A DNA stretch of 64,000 bases from Chrysophaeum taylorii (taxonomy: Eukaryota > Sar > Pelagophyceae > Pelagomonadales > Pelagomonadaceae): positions 62,001 through 126,000 of the forward strand of contig JAQMWT010000314.1 of the NCBI GenBank assembly GCA_029834535.1. Reading direction: 5' to 3'. Positions 10,732 to 20,068 of this stretch are shown here, piece after piece. The position numbers were made by a program, and so were the translations under genes. The notes beneath the pieces were generated by a model. The model had not been told where the DNA came from, did not search any database, and was given only the letters and a program-made list of their open reading frames with translations. Numbering within the stretch: the stretch's first letter is position 1; each line of letters starts with the position of its first letter.

Positions 10732-11934
10732 ATGGTGCCGTATGCGTCGGAGGCGCGACAGTTTCTGTCGCAGTACGGGGTGAGCCGGGAGCGCGGGTTT
10801 TTGCTCCCTGACTGTGACCCCCTCGAGGCGTTTCCCGACGAGAGGCTCGCTGGGTGGGATCGCGTCGCAAGCCTCCTTCCCGGGCTGTGCGCCGCCGCCG
10901 GCGTGGAACGGGCCGTCGCGGAGCTCCCGCCGATCGATCCAGAAATCATCGACGCCGCGAGCACCCCGGCGCTCGAGCGGTTAAACTTGGTGGTGTCGTT
11001 CCTGGCTCACGCGCTCGTTTGGTTCGACGGCGGGTCGGCGATTCCCCCGATCCTCGCCGACCCCTGGATCCGCGTCGCGTCGCGCCTCGGGCGCCCGCCC
11101 ATCTTGACGTACTACTCGTACAACGCCTGCAACTGGCGGCGGCTCGACCGGAGAAAGGGTATCGAGTTAGGAAACGTGTGCAGGCTCTTGAATTTTGCGG
11201 GCGGACTCGACGAAGAGTGGTTTTCGATGGTCCACGTTGCGATCGAGGCCCAAGCTGGTGTGGCCATCGATGCCTGCGTGCGCGCGAGGATAGCAGCGAG
11301 GGCCGACGACGACCGCGCGGTGGCCGCAGCCCTCGGAGACCTCGGCGCGACTTTGCGAGCGATGGTCGCGACGCTAAATAGAATGCGAGAGGGTTGCGAC
11401 CCCTATATCTACAACCGCCGCGTCAGGATACCAATGGCCGGCTTCACGGAGATGCCGTACGGCGATGATGAACGACGAACATATCTCGGAGAGACGGGGG
11501 CGCAATCCTCGGTTATTCCCGCGATAGACGCCGCGATAGGCTTGCGGTGCGACGACGTCGGCGGCGTCGACGGGGCCGATGCCCTCGTCCCCTACCTCGT
11601 CACGATGCGGGACTACATGCCCCCTCGCCACGCGGCCTTGATCGCCAACTTGGAGCAGGACGACCTCGACCTCCGCGCGTTTTGCCGCCGCCGCGGCGGC
11701 GGCGGCGGCTGGAGAAAAAGAAAAACCGCCTCGGCCTTCGACGACGCGCTCAGCGCTCTCGTCGACTTCCGCGCGCTGCACCTCGGCCTCGCCCACGCGT
11801 ACGTCCGCCAGTGGGACGACCGCACCGACGACCAGGTCACGGGCACGGGCGGTACCCTCTTCATGCCCTACCTCCGCGCGCACCGCGACGCGACCAAACA
11901 ACACGCGATCAACGACGCTGATTTATTATTCTAG
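10732..11934 (+). CDS. IDO: Indoleamine 2,3-dioxygenase-like haem dioxygenase
   Basis: The product is about 400 aa from the ATG at 10732. The family is recognisable along its length: LNLVVSFLAHALVW, an ILADPW and RPPILTYYSYNACNW segment, FSMVHVAIEAQAG, GETGAQSSVIPAIDA, YMPPRHAALIANLE, then FRALHLGLAHAYVRQ with the expected proximal haem-ligand His, and GTGGTLFMPYLRAHRDAT near the C-terminus. Such enzymes open the indole ring of tryptophan to N-formylkynurenine in the cytosol. A Gly/Arg run (about residue 320) is an insertion relative to most family members. The frame extends upstream through a methionine-coding (ATG)n repeat to a GTG at 10660; I chose the first ATG after the repeat, but an earlier start is possible. 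It is convergent with the VPS37-like gene, 14 bp apart. Confidence 0.9.
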   Translation: MVPYASEARQFLSQYGVSRERGFLLPDCDPLEAFPDERLAGWDRVASLLPGLCAAAGVERAVAELPPIDPEIIDAASTPALERLNLVVSFLAHALVWFDGGSAIPPILADPWIRVASRLGRPPILTYYSYNACNWRRLDRRKGIELGNVCRLLNFAGGLDEEWFSMVHVAIEAQAGVAIDACVRARIAARADDDRAVAAALGDLGATLRAMVATLNRMREGCDPYIYNRRVRIPMAGFTEMPYGDDERRTYLGETGAQSSVIPAIDAAIGLRCDDVGGVDGADALVPYLVTMRDYMPPRHAALIANLEQDDLDLRAFCRRRGGGGGWRKRKTASAFDDALSALVDFRALHLGLAHAYVRQWDDRTDDQVTGTGGTLFMPYLRAHRDATKQHAINDADLLF

Positions 11935-11948
11935 GAATTTTTTATCTT

Positions 11949-12905
11949 CTAATTGCGGCGGCGGCGGCGGCGGTTGTTGCCATCTCCTCCGACCTGGCGG
12001 AGGATGTGGGCCAGCGCCGCGTGTGTGTGGTGGGTGACGCGGGCGTCGACGTAAGCCCGGTGCCAGTCGGGGAGGGATAGGGTAGAGTTCTTGAAGTCGT
12101 CGATGAGACTCTCAGAGGTAGTATCGGCCAAGTCGGCCTTGGCCTGCGCCGCGCGGAGAGCCTCAGCCTGGTCGTCGGCCGGCAGGAGCTCGAGGGCGCG
12201 GCGTTGCACGACCCGGTAGGTGTCGAGCGCGTCGTAGAGGCGAGCCCTGGTCGCCAACGCCTCGCCCCTCGTCGACTCGAAGCCCTCGCGTTCCTTGAGA
12301 ATGTCGACGGCGAGCTTCTCGTTGGAACTCCGCAGCGAGTCCCGCAGCTCCCGCATGCTCTTGACGGCGGCGACGTGCGAGTCGAAGAAGTCCCCGAAGG
12401 CCGCCTCGTCCTCCAAAAACTTGCCCGCGTCCTCCTCGCTCATCGCCTCGACCTCGCCAAAACTCCCCGGAATCTCGGGCATGGGCGTCTCGAACACCGA
12501 CACCTCTTCTTCGGCCGGGGGTTCCGCCGGCTCGGGTTGCTCCGGGGTTTCCCGAGCGGGTTCCGCCCCCGACTCCAAGAGCTCCACGACAGAGCTCACG
12601 AGTTCTGCCAAACTACTGTGCGCCGAGGTCCACTCTGCCAAGTACGGGACGTTCACCTGGTTGTACTTGTCGACACACGGGTGCTGGGTCGCCTGCATCA
12701 GCTGGAGCACGGGCTTGTCATTTGGAAACCGCGGCGGCAGGAAGACGCGCATTCGTTTCTCCTGACCCTCAGAGACAAAGGTCACGTCGATCAACGACCC
12801 GTCCTCGGCCGCCACGTGCGCCGACGCCACTTTCTTCTGGAGCGACGCGATTTGATTCGCGCGGTCGTTCACCTGCCGCCCAAACAGATTCAGATTCCCC
12901 CACAT
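11949..12905 (-). CDS. VPS37: VPS37A-like ESCRT-I subunit
   Basis: The product is 318 aa from an ATG. Residues about 20-110 look like a catalytically inactive UEV/E2 fold (MRVFLPPRFPNDKPVLQL, then TQHPCVDKYNQVNVPYLAEW). There is no active-site Cys in E2 position, as in VPS37A and TSG101. A Pro/Glu-rich linker follows (about 115-150). Residues about 160-290 form the helical Mod(r) domain (KSMRELRDSLRSSNEKLAVD, FESTRGEALATRARLYD) that packs into the ESCRT-I core with VPS28 and TSG101. The C-terminal Arg run comes from a GGC repeat. The expected role is ubiquitin-cargo sorting at endosomes and membrane scission. It is convergent with the IDO-like gene. Confidence 0.85.
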   Translation of the reverse strand: MWGNLNLFGRQVNDRANQIASLQKKVASAHVAAEDGSLIDVTFVSEGQEKRMRVFLPPRFPNDKPVLQLMQATQHPCVDKYNQVNVPYLAEWTSAHSSLAELVSSVVELLESGAEPARETPEQPEPAEPPAEEEVSVFETPMPEIPGSFGEVEAMSEEDAGKFLEDEAAFGDFFDSHVAAVKSMRELRDSLRSSNEKLAVDILKEREGFESTRGEALATRARLYDALDTYRVVQRRALELLPADDQAEALRAAQAKADLADTTSESLIDDFKNSTLSLPDWHRAYVDARVTHHTHAALAHILRQVGGDGNNRRRRRRN

Positions 12906-13092
12906 CCTGCTGCTGCTTGGTGCTGGTGCTTTGGGTGGTTGGTAATAAGGGTTTTGATCTGATCGTGTGTCGAGATCATTATTGACGAGGACCGCTCGAT
13001 GACACAGCTATGGCGCAAGGGTCGTCGTTCGCCAGAATCAGATCTATCTAAAGGGCGCGCGCTCTTCTTCAATAGTACTACTACGACTACTA

Positions 13093-15423
13093 CTACACGG
13101 TGTCGAGGGCGCCGACCGAGACCTCGGCCTGGCCGGTGGAGGTGAGGGCAAACGAGTACGAGTAGACGAAGAGGGGGTTCTCCCATTTGGTCTCCTTTGT
13201 CCCGGCGTGGCGAAAGCTGCAGTCGCCGCGCTGGCCGACCGCGCCGAGCTTCTGGCGGAAGGGCACGATGTCCGCGCCCGAATAGAAGCCGTCGAGGCAC
13301 GCGCACTGCCCGATTTCGCGGTTGCAGATGCCGGCCGCCGCGCACTCGAGGTCGCCCTTGGTGCCCTTGGTGACTTCGGTGATGTTGACGGTGCCCCCCG
13401 CCAAATTCGTCGCGTCGACAACAACCAACGGCGGCAGGTCCCCCCGTTCGCTCTCGAACTCGACCGTGACGTATTGGTCGCTCGCGCAAAGAGTAGCGTT
13501 ACTGTTGTTGTTGTTATTTTCTTGGGCAGCAGCAAAGGTAACCGTCACATCACGAATCGTCGCGAGCCGTTCCAGCTCCCTCTCGACTTTGGCGGCCGAC
13601 GCCCCCGTCGGAAGCTCCACCGAATGGGCCTCGCGGAACGTCACGTTAAACGACCCCGCGGTCGCGGCCGTGCAGTTGATGGCCTGGATTTCGTTTCGTC
13701 CGATCATGAATGGATTGTCGCCGGTCGGACACATGGCGTGCGCGCACGTGTACCCCGTCCAGTCGGTGTAGGCATACGCGAACGGACCGCGATAGCTCGT
13801 CGACGACGTATCCGACCGCCAGACGCCCTCGCTCGCGTCGCACAGGCACCCGCGCAGCTTGTATGCATCCCAGGGGTCCGAATAGTTCACGGCAATCAGG
13901 CGGCCCGTGCGCTGCGAGATTCGCCGCGCCTTCTCGGCGAACTCGGCCATGGTCGAGCACGTGCCGTGCTCGCCGCACGTTTGCGTCTTGTTCGCCGGAC
14001 ACGCGAGCAATTGGCACGCGTCGCCCTCGAAGAGGTCGCCGCAGGAACACTCCCCCTCGGTCCGGTCGCACGTTCCCGCCGCCGAACACGTGGCATCGAG
14101 GTGTGCGCCTTTCGGGCTCGCCTCGTCCCACCACGCGCGATCGACGGGACACGACTTGTATTCGCACGCGTCCCCGTCGTACCCTCGACTGCAGTTGCAC
14201 GCGGAGGATTGCGCCGCGCAAGTTCCCGCGCCCGAGCACACCTTGGCAATCGTGTCGTCGCTCCACCGGGGCCTGGCCTTGGGGCACGGCCCCGTCGCAT
14301 TGTTGGCGCTGCTGCCGTCAAAAAGAAAAGATTCGGCGGTCTCGTTGGCGTCGACGGCTCCGCAATCGCCGATCAATCCCTTGGATCCTCGGCCGTCCGA
14401 CATCGAGAACCCCAGGTAACAATCGCAGAGACCCGTCCCGCGGTCGCAGGAACCGCGCCCCGAACACTCGATCCACTCTTTGGTGCCACGGACGCTCGAG
14501 ACGGAGCTTCTCAAGGAGCTGGTCGCGCCGTCGCTCGCGATAGACAACGACGTCGACCCGTCGACGACGACGACCTCGCCGGGCGTTGCGTTGAGCGACG
14601 GCAGGTCCCCAAACTCGCGCACGAAAGTAACCGCGGTCGTCGTGCCGCGCTCGTCGCACAGCGAGGCATCGTTGCTTGTTCCAATATACCTCACCTCGAC
14701 GTCGGTGATCGTCGAGAGCGTCTCGAGGTAGTACTCGACGAGTTCGGCCGTCGCGTCGTGAGGGATCCCCGCCGTCCTTTGCCCTCGAAACTCCAACGCG
14801 AGCGTCCCATTGCACCGAGAGCACCTGCAGTCGATGAGCTGTACCTCGTCGACCCCATCGGTGAGGGGGTCGTCGCCCCTGGGACACTCTCTCTCCGAGC
14901 AGTCGTAGCCGGTCCATCCGGCGTCGCAAGCGCAGCCGTACACCATGTCGGAATCCCACTCCTCGTACGCATCGGCGTACCACAGCGATACAAAATCTTG
15001 CTGCGTCGCGGCCTCGCGCATCGACAGGCACCGCCCCACGCCGTTACACTCGCGCGCGCGCCCGACCGAGTCGGTCGCCGTCGGACATCTCAACCGGTCG
15101 CACGCGCTTCCGGTGAAACCCTCGCGACACGCGCACACGCCCGTATACCGGTCGCAATACCCCATGTCCGAACACTCGACATACCTCCCGTGCGCCGTGT
15201 TGTTCCCCGTCGCGACGTCGACCCACGCGCGCCCGCTCGGACAGATTCTCTGGGAACAGTCCCCTCCGGCGAATCCGTCGTCGCACACGCACGTCTCGTC
15301 GAGACCGGAACTCGTATTCTCGGCGCAGTGCCCGTGCCCGCTGCAGATTTCGCCGTTTTCATAGCCGACGGGACACCCTTCGATCGACACCGTCAAGCTT
15401 ATTACAAGAAGAGCCCATCGCAT
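13093..15423 (-). CDS. Secreted EGF-like repeat protein (tenascin-like)
   Basis: The product is 776 aa from the ATG at 15423, which begins a good signal peptide (MRWALLVISLTVSIEG). The frame is open upstream to 15657 but without secretory features. At least nine EGF-like modules with CxCxxGxxGxxC endings are spread over the protein (CVCDDGFAGGDC, CACREGFTGSAC, CACDAGWTGYDC, CNCSRGYDGDAC and others). Two copies of a roughly 110-residue non-EGF domain are inserted, each with an A..VE..LE.L.TI.DV.V core and a GDLP.L end; this pattern is common in extracellular proteins of aquatic protists. Many N-glycosylation sequons are present. No transmembrane segment follows, so it is likely secreted or wall-associated. 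Adhesion or ligand binding is plausible but not shown. Confidence 0.8.
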   Translation of the reverse strand: MRWALLVISLTVSIEGCPVGYENGEICSGHGHCAENTSSGLDETCVCDDGFAGGDCSQRICPSGRAWVDVATGNNTAHGRYVECSDMGYCDRYTGVCACREGFTGSACDRLRCPTATDSVGRARECNGVGRCLSMREAATQQDFVSLWYADAYEEWDSDMVYGCACDAGWTGYDCSERECPRGDDPLTDGVDEVQLIDCRCSRCNGTLALEFRGQRTAGIPHDATAELVEYYLETLSTITDVEVRYIGTSNDASLCDERGTTTAVTFVREFGDLPSLNATPGEVVVVDGSTSLSIASDGATSSLRSSVSSVRGTKEWIECSGRGSCDRGTGLCDCYLGFSMSDGRGSKGLIGDCGAVDANETAESFLFDGSSANNATGPCPKARPRWSDDTIAKVCSGAGTCAAQSSACNCSRGYDGDACEYKSCPVDRAWWDEASPKGAHLDATCSAAGTCDRTEGECSCGDLFEGDACQLLACPANKTQTCGEHGTCSTMAEFAEKARRISQRTGRLIAVNYSDPWDAYKLRGCLCDASEGVWRSDTSSTSYRGPFAYAYTDWTGYTCAHAMCPTGDNPFMIGRNEIQAINCTAATAGSFNVTFREAHSVELPTGASAAKVERELERLATIRDVTVTFAAAQENNNNNSNATLCASDQYVTVEFESERGDLPPLVVVDATNLAGGTVNITEVTKGTKGDLECAAAGICNREIGQCACLDGFYSGADIVPFRQKLGAVGQRGDCSFRHAGTKETKWENPLFVYSYSFALTSTGQAEVSVGALDTV

Positions 15424-15796
15424 GGGCGTTAGTGATCTTTCGGGACGTTGGACTCTCGTCAACGGGCATACCCACCTTTTCGTGCGTGTTAACATCCAAC
15501 CCGACAAACAACATCGCGCCACCACAACAACAACAACCACCACCACCACCTCCAGAGCGTGAATGTGAACTAGGTGGAATAGCCGCACCGCGATCCAACT
15601 GATTGTGCCTGTTACTGAGTCGATGGCCCGGATTATATTACCGAGGATCCAGCGCATTGCGAGCGTCTATCAATGATTTGACACCACCACCCTCTGATAT
15701 TGCCACTGCCATTAAGGAGAGCTCGAACCAGCATCGCGTTATCATCCAGCAACTTACGCTAAACCACTATTACTCCGTCCTTCCAGTCTGGCAAAC
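15424..15796. other. Intergenic spacer between the EGF-protein start and the H2B 3' end
   Basis: It holds a CAA/CCA triplet run at about 15522-15552 and no open frame of note. It should contain the EGF-gene promoter, but I see no clear TATA motif. Confidence 0.6.
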
Positions 15797-15818
15797 GAGG
15801 GTGGTGTTGGAAAACACC
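15797..15818 (-). terminator. Histone mRNA 3' stem-loop of H2B
   Basis: On the minus strand GGTGTTTTCCAACACC forms a 6-bp stem with a 4-nt loop, followed by ACCCTC. It starts 49 nt after the H2B stop. The 16-nt size, 6+4+6 geometry and ACCC tail match the animal-type histone stem-loop bound by SLBP. Confidence 0.9.
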
Positions 15819-15867
15819 GTTGTTGTTGTTGTTGTTGTGTCAGGACGACACTTTAGTGCGTCGTCGT

Positions 15868-16221
15868 TCATGACGACGAGGTGAACTTGGTGACAGCCTT
15901 GGTGCCCTCGGAGACGGCGTGCTTCGACAGCTCGCCCGGAAGCATCAGACGAACGGCCGTCTGGATCTCGCGCGACGACAGCGTCTGCTTCTTCGAGTAC
16001 CGCGACAGCTTCGAGGCCTCGAGCGCGATGCGCTCGAAGATGTCGTTGATGAACGAGTTCATTATGGACATACCCTTCTTCGAGATGCCCGTGTCGGGGT
16101 GGACTTGCTTGAGCACGCGGTAGATGTACGTCGAGTACGTCTCGGTGCGCGCCTTCTTCTTCTTGCCCTCGGCGGCCTTCTTCGGGGCCTTGGCGGATTT
16201 CTTCGACGGAGTCTTGGCCAT
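15868..16221 (-). CDS. H2B: Histone H2B
   Basis: The product is 117 aa. The N-terminal tail is Lys/Ala/Ser-rich (residues 1-25). The fold begins [20 protein letters not shown] and continues through [40 protein letters not shown] and [20 protein letters not shown], which is canonical H2B including the C-terminal helix with the ubiquitin-acceptor Lys region. The ATG at 16221 is chosen because the tail begins [15 protein letters not shown]. The frame is open further upstream only by chance. A histone stem-loop follows 49 nt after the stop, so this is a replication-type gene. A 257-bp MITE is inserted about 280 bp upstream of the start. Confidence 0.97.
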   Translation of the reverse strand: MAKTPSKKSAKAPKKAAEGKKKKARTETYSTYIYRVLKQVHPDTGISKKGMSIMNSFINDIFERIALEASKLSRYSKKQTLSSREIQTAVRLMLPGELSKHAVSEGTKAVTKFTSSS

Positions 16222-16503
16222 GATCACACGAGTGTTCGCCTGTGCGCACACCACGATTGGGCGAGAGGGACGCAGACCACAACAACTGCAACAGACTCGC
16301 TGATAGAGTTCGACGAGGCTTGGTGGGTCGGCTGACACGGCATCGCACCTTCTTGCCAACTTCTTTTTGCTCGTGACGACGGTTGGTTTGTTGTTTTTAA
16401 CAAGAGTAAGGGTTAAACGTTCGAGCTTTGCGCGATCTGTCGCGGGCTTGCGGAGCGCGGCGCGCCAATTAGTGGCCGGCGCAGCGCGCAAAACGGATAC
16501 GGT

Positions 16504-16760
16504 AGGGTCGGATAAGAAAACGAGACTAGCCCGCGCCGCAACGACGGGTCCTACAACGCGTGGGCTTTTTCCTTTTTTTGCGTGAGGGGACGAAAGGATG
16601 CCGACTTCACTATGGGGACTAGTTCCATCGCGACGATCTCGCGGCGTGGCGGCACATACTGCTTGAGTACAAATGAACATAGCTCAGCGATCCGTTGAGT
16701 ATGTCTTAGTACAAACTGAAACATAGTTAACGGCTCGTACGAACTTTCTTATCCGACCCT
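16504..16760 (+). mobile_element. MITE copy 1 (257 bp), ends match the 4.65-kb transposon
   Basis: It starts AGGGTCGGATAAGAAA and ends with the inverse complement TTTCTTATCCGACCCT. It differs from the copy at 52862-53118 at only about two positions over 257 bp. GGATACGG occurs directly on both sides (16495-16502 and 16761-16768), with one extra base on the left, giving an 8-bp, or 8 of 9, target duplication. It lies upstream of H2B. Confidence 0.92.
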
Positions 16761-17116
16761 GGATACGGATAGCCCACCATCAACAGTAAGCCCCCAGGGG
16801 TTACCATTCTTAATAAGGCTGGGGTAAGCGCCACATCGGCGGCGGCAAAATGATGGCCTTACGACTGACGTATCAAGACACGCTGCAAACCCACCTGTAT
16901 CAACGTGGCAGGGCTTAAGTCCCTCCACGGTGATTCTCAGCGGCAGTCTGCTACAACGTATGTTGGTCTGCGTCAACGTTCTTCTCGAGCTTTTGGTGCA
17001 AAGACCACACAGGCTAAACCCGACTCCAACTCTCCCACTCCCTTGAGGAAATCAAAAAACGAAAAAAATAAACGCACTCCAATTGAGATAGACCCCGCAC
17101 TTCTTTTTGATATTAT
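16761..17116. other. Intergenic stretch between MITE and Helitron-derived copy
   Basis: There are two short opposing open frames (about 75-79 codons) with no recognisable family. I see no RNA gene or strong motif. Confidence 0.5.
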
Positions 17117-18145
17117 ACAAGTGCAGGCCAGTAAGTTCACCTAGTCCCAATCTCTAACCCCAGTAAGTTCACCTGGTCAGTAAGTTCACCTAGTCCCAAT
17201 CTCTAACCCCAGTAAGTTCGGGTAAACCCACTCGTGCTCACACCCACTCACCCCACTCTCCTTCGAGCTCGTCGCTCTCACCTCCGCCAATCTAAGCTGC
17301 TCTTATCCGTACACGCCGCTAGCCTTTGCGTTCACTCTAAAAACCCCAGTAAGTTCACTTGGTCCCAGTAAGTTCACCTGGTCCCAGTAAGTTCACCTAG
17401 TCCCAATCTACAACCCCAGTAAGTTCACCTGGTCCCAGTAAGTTCACCTACAGTGCGCGTGTAGACGCCGGGAGGGGGCTTATCGGTATTGCGCAGCACG
17501 TGTGGGGTAGGGTGGAGTCGTCGACTCAGAAGAGGATATCCTCGGGGTTGCCGATCGACAGAGAGCCACGTAGAGCTGGACGTGGCAGAAGACGGGCTTC
17601 GCCAAGAGGACGCCGACCTCGCGGGGCGTCTGGCCCTAGCTCTTGGTGATCGTTTGGCGTCGGCGGGCCTTACGGGATACAGGTTGGAGGAGCCTCGGTG
17701 ACAACGACACGATCGATCATGTATCCAGTACCGTTGCAGTGGCCGCGCGACGGGTCGAGGTTGCGAAGACTTTAAGCTCGCGATCAAAGTCCGCATGCCG
17801 TTGGTTGTCAGGGAGTTCAAAACTCGACTGTAAACAGCGAGGCGTCGGCTTCCGACCCAACCTAGTCGGCCGAAAAGAACTCCGACGCCTCGTCTTCGGG
17901 AAAAAAAGGCCGCGGTCATGCGCGCGTTGTCAGCATCGACAACATCGTTTCGACGGGGCGTGAGAATGGCGCGCTGAAAGAGCCGCCGCGGGTCTTGGAA
18001 ACAGTCTGCGAGGTCGCCGTAGACGGCTTGGAGGATCACTGTCTGGCTCTCGCGCCTACCTGATCCTTACCCTAAATCGAGGGACAAACAGACAAACAGA
18101 CAAACAGACAGACAGACAGACAAACATCTGTCGATTAGTAGTTAG
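17117..18145 (-). mobile_element. Helitron-derived unit F (single inverted copy)
   Basis: It runs from ACAAGTGCAGGCC at 17117 to TGTCGATTAGTAGTTAG at 18145 and is the inverse complement of the units at 48.6-52.7 kb. On the minus strand it encodes the C-terminal part of a Helitron/Pif1-type helicase (FQRAILTPRRNDVVDADNA; then a motif VI stretch ending VFCHVQLYVALCRSA in another frame). At the other end it has repeats of the GGTGAACTTACTGG type and next to the coding part a (TGTC/TTTG)n tract. The coding part is shifted between frames, so it is not functional. It separates H2B from the H4/H3 pair. Confidence 0.8.
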
Positions 18146-18252
18146 GATTCTTTCGCTTCCTTGGAACTCTAGAGAATATCGCCACAGTCATAGGGAGCGC
18201 ATCGGACACACATTCCCTAGAAAAAACGCAAGGCACACTCGTGTTCCGCGAC

Positions 18253-18274
18253 GAGGGTGGTGTTCGGAAACACC
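18253..18274 (-). terminator. Histone mRNA 3' stem-loop of H4
   Basis: On the minus strand GGTGTTTCCGAACACC (6-bp stem, TCCG loop) is followed by ACCCTC. It starts 54 nt after the H4 stop. It differs from the H2B hairpin only in the loop. Confidence 0.9.
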
Positions 18275-18328
18275 GGTGGGTGGTGGTAGAGGCCATGAGG
18301 CCTCTTGATGCTAAGACAGACTTGCCAA

Positions 18329-19241
<913 letters not shown>

Positions 19242-19293
19242 GCCGCTAACTTGCCATCGTCGCGAGCAACTATGGCAAGTCCACACATTCACC

Positions 19294-19315
19294 GGTGTTT
19301 TTTAGCACCACCCTC
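19294..19315 (+). terminator. Histone mRNA 3' stem-loop of H3
   Basis: GGTGTTTTTTAGCACC (6-bp stem with one G-T pair, TTTT loop) is followed by ACCCTC. It starts 52 nt after the H3 stop. Confidence 0.88.
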
Positions 19316-20068
19316 AATGGCAAATTTTACAGACGATGATGTTGATTCCACACTGGAGCGAATCAGCTCTTGCGAATTCTCGCTTCCCTTAGCGGAGAAA
19401 AGGGATGGCGGAGCATTTAGCCGGGTAATGGGAATGGCCGGCCGCGACTATGCATACACATTCAAGCTCCAAACGCATTCACTCGACTCCGTTGGGTGGT
19501 GATGCGGGGAAGGCGTACGAACTAGGGTTTTCGATGCAAGGAAGGTGCGCGAATTTTGGGCCTTTGATGGCCGACTGCTAAGAGGGGTGCGAAAGGGAGG
19601 ACGCAGCTGCTTGGAGGGTGCAAGGGGTTGTTGTGTGTAGACGTGAGTGGCGCCTGGAGGGTTGAGCGGAAGGGAAACTGGGGTGAGTAGAAGGAAGGGC
19701 GTTGACGCAAGCCGATTATAGGGGAACTAAAGGTTCAGGAGTAAACTCAAAGGTTGGAGGGCGGAGCGTGTGCTGATTAAAGCAGCTTAAATTGGCTGGG
19801 GTCAGAGCTTCGAGCGGTAAGGCGATCTGGGGCGAGTGGAAGGAAGGACGTTGACGCAGGAACTAAGAGTTTAAGAGAAAACTCAAAGGTTAAAGGCAGA
19901 GCGGGCGTGGAAGGGGAGGGGTGCAGCAGCTCAGATCTTTTGAGCTGAAAAGGAAACAGGGGTGAGTGAGGCTTAGGATTATTCAAGTAATTTCGGCCCA
20001 CAACAGTGACCCTAATCTTGGGAGATAAAATCCAAGTGTTAGGGTTTTGAAAGCTTCAAGAAGCCGCG
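19316..20068. other. Intergenic region with degenerate repeats
   Basis: I see no recognisable gene. Two imperfect copies of GAAGGAAGGRCGTTGACGCA lie near 19690 and 19840. Between and after them, AAACTCAAAGGTT and AAAGCAGCTTA phrases resemble the non-coding part of the Helitron-derived units, suggesting an old decayed relative. The AT content rises just before the mTERF-like start. Confidence 0.5.

Noticed and set aside
13207-15432. 741-codon plus-strand frame across the EGF gene
   Set aside because: Arg/Val/Ala-rich antisense shadow of the EGF gene; only the minus-strand frame has Cys modules and a signal peptide.
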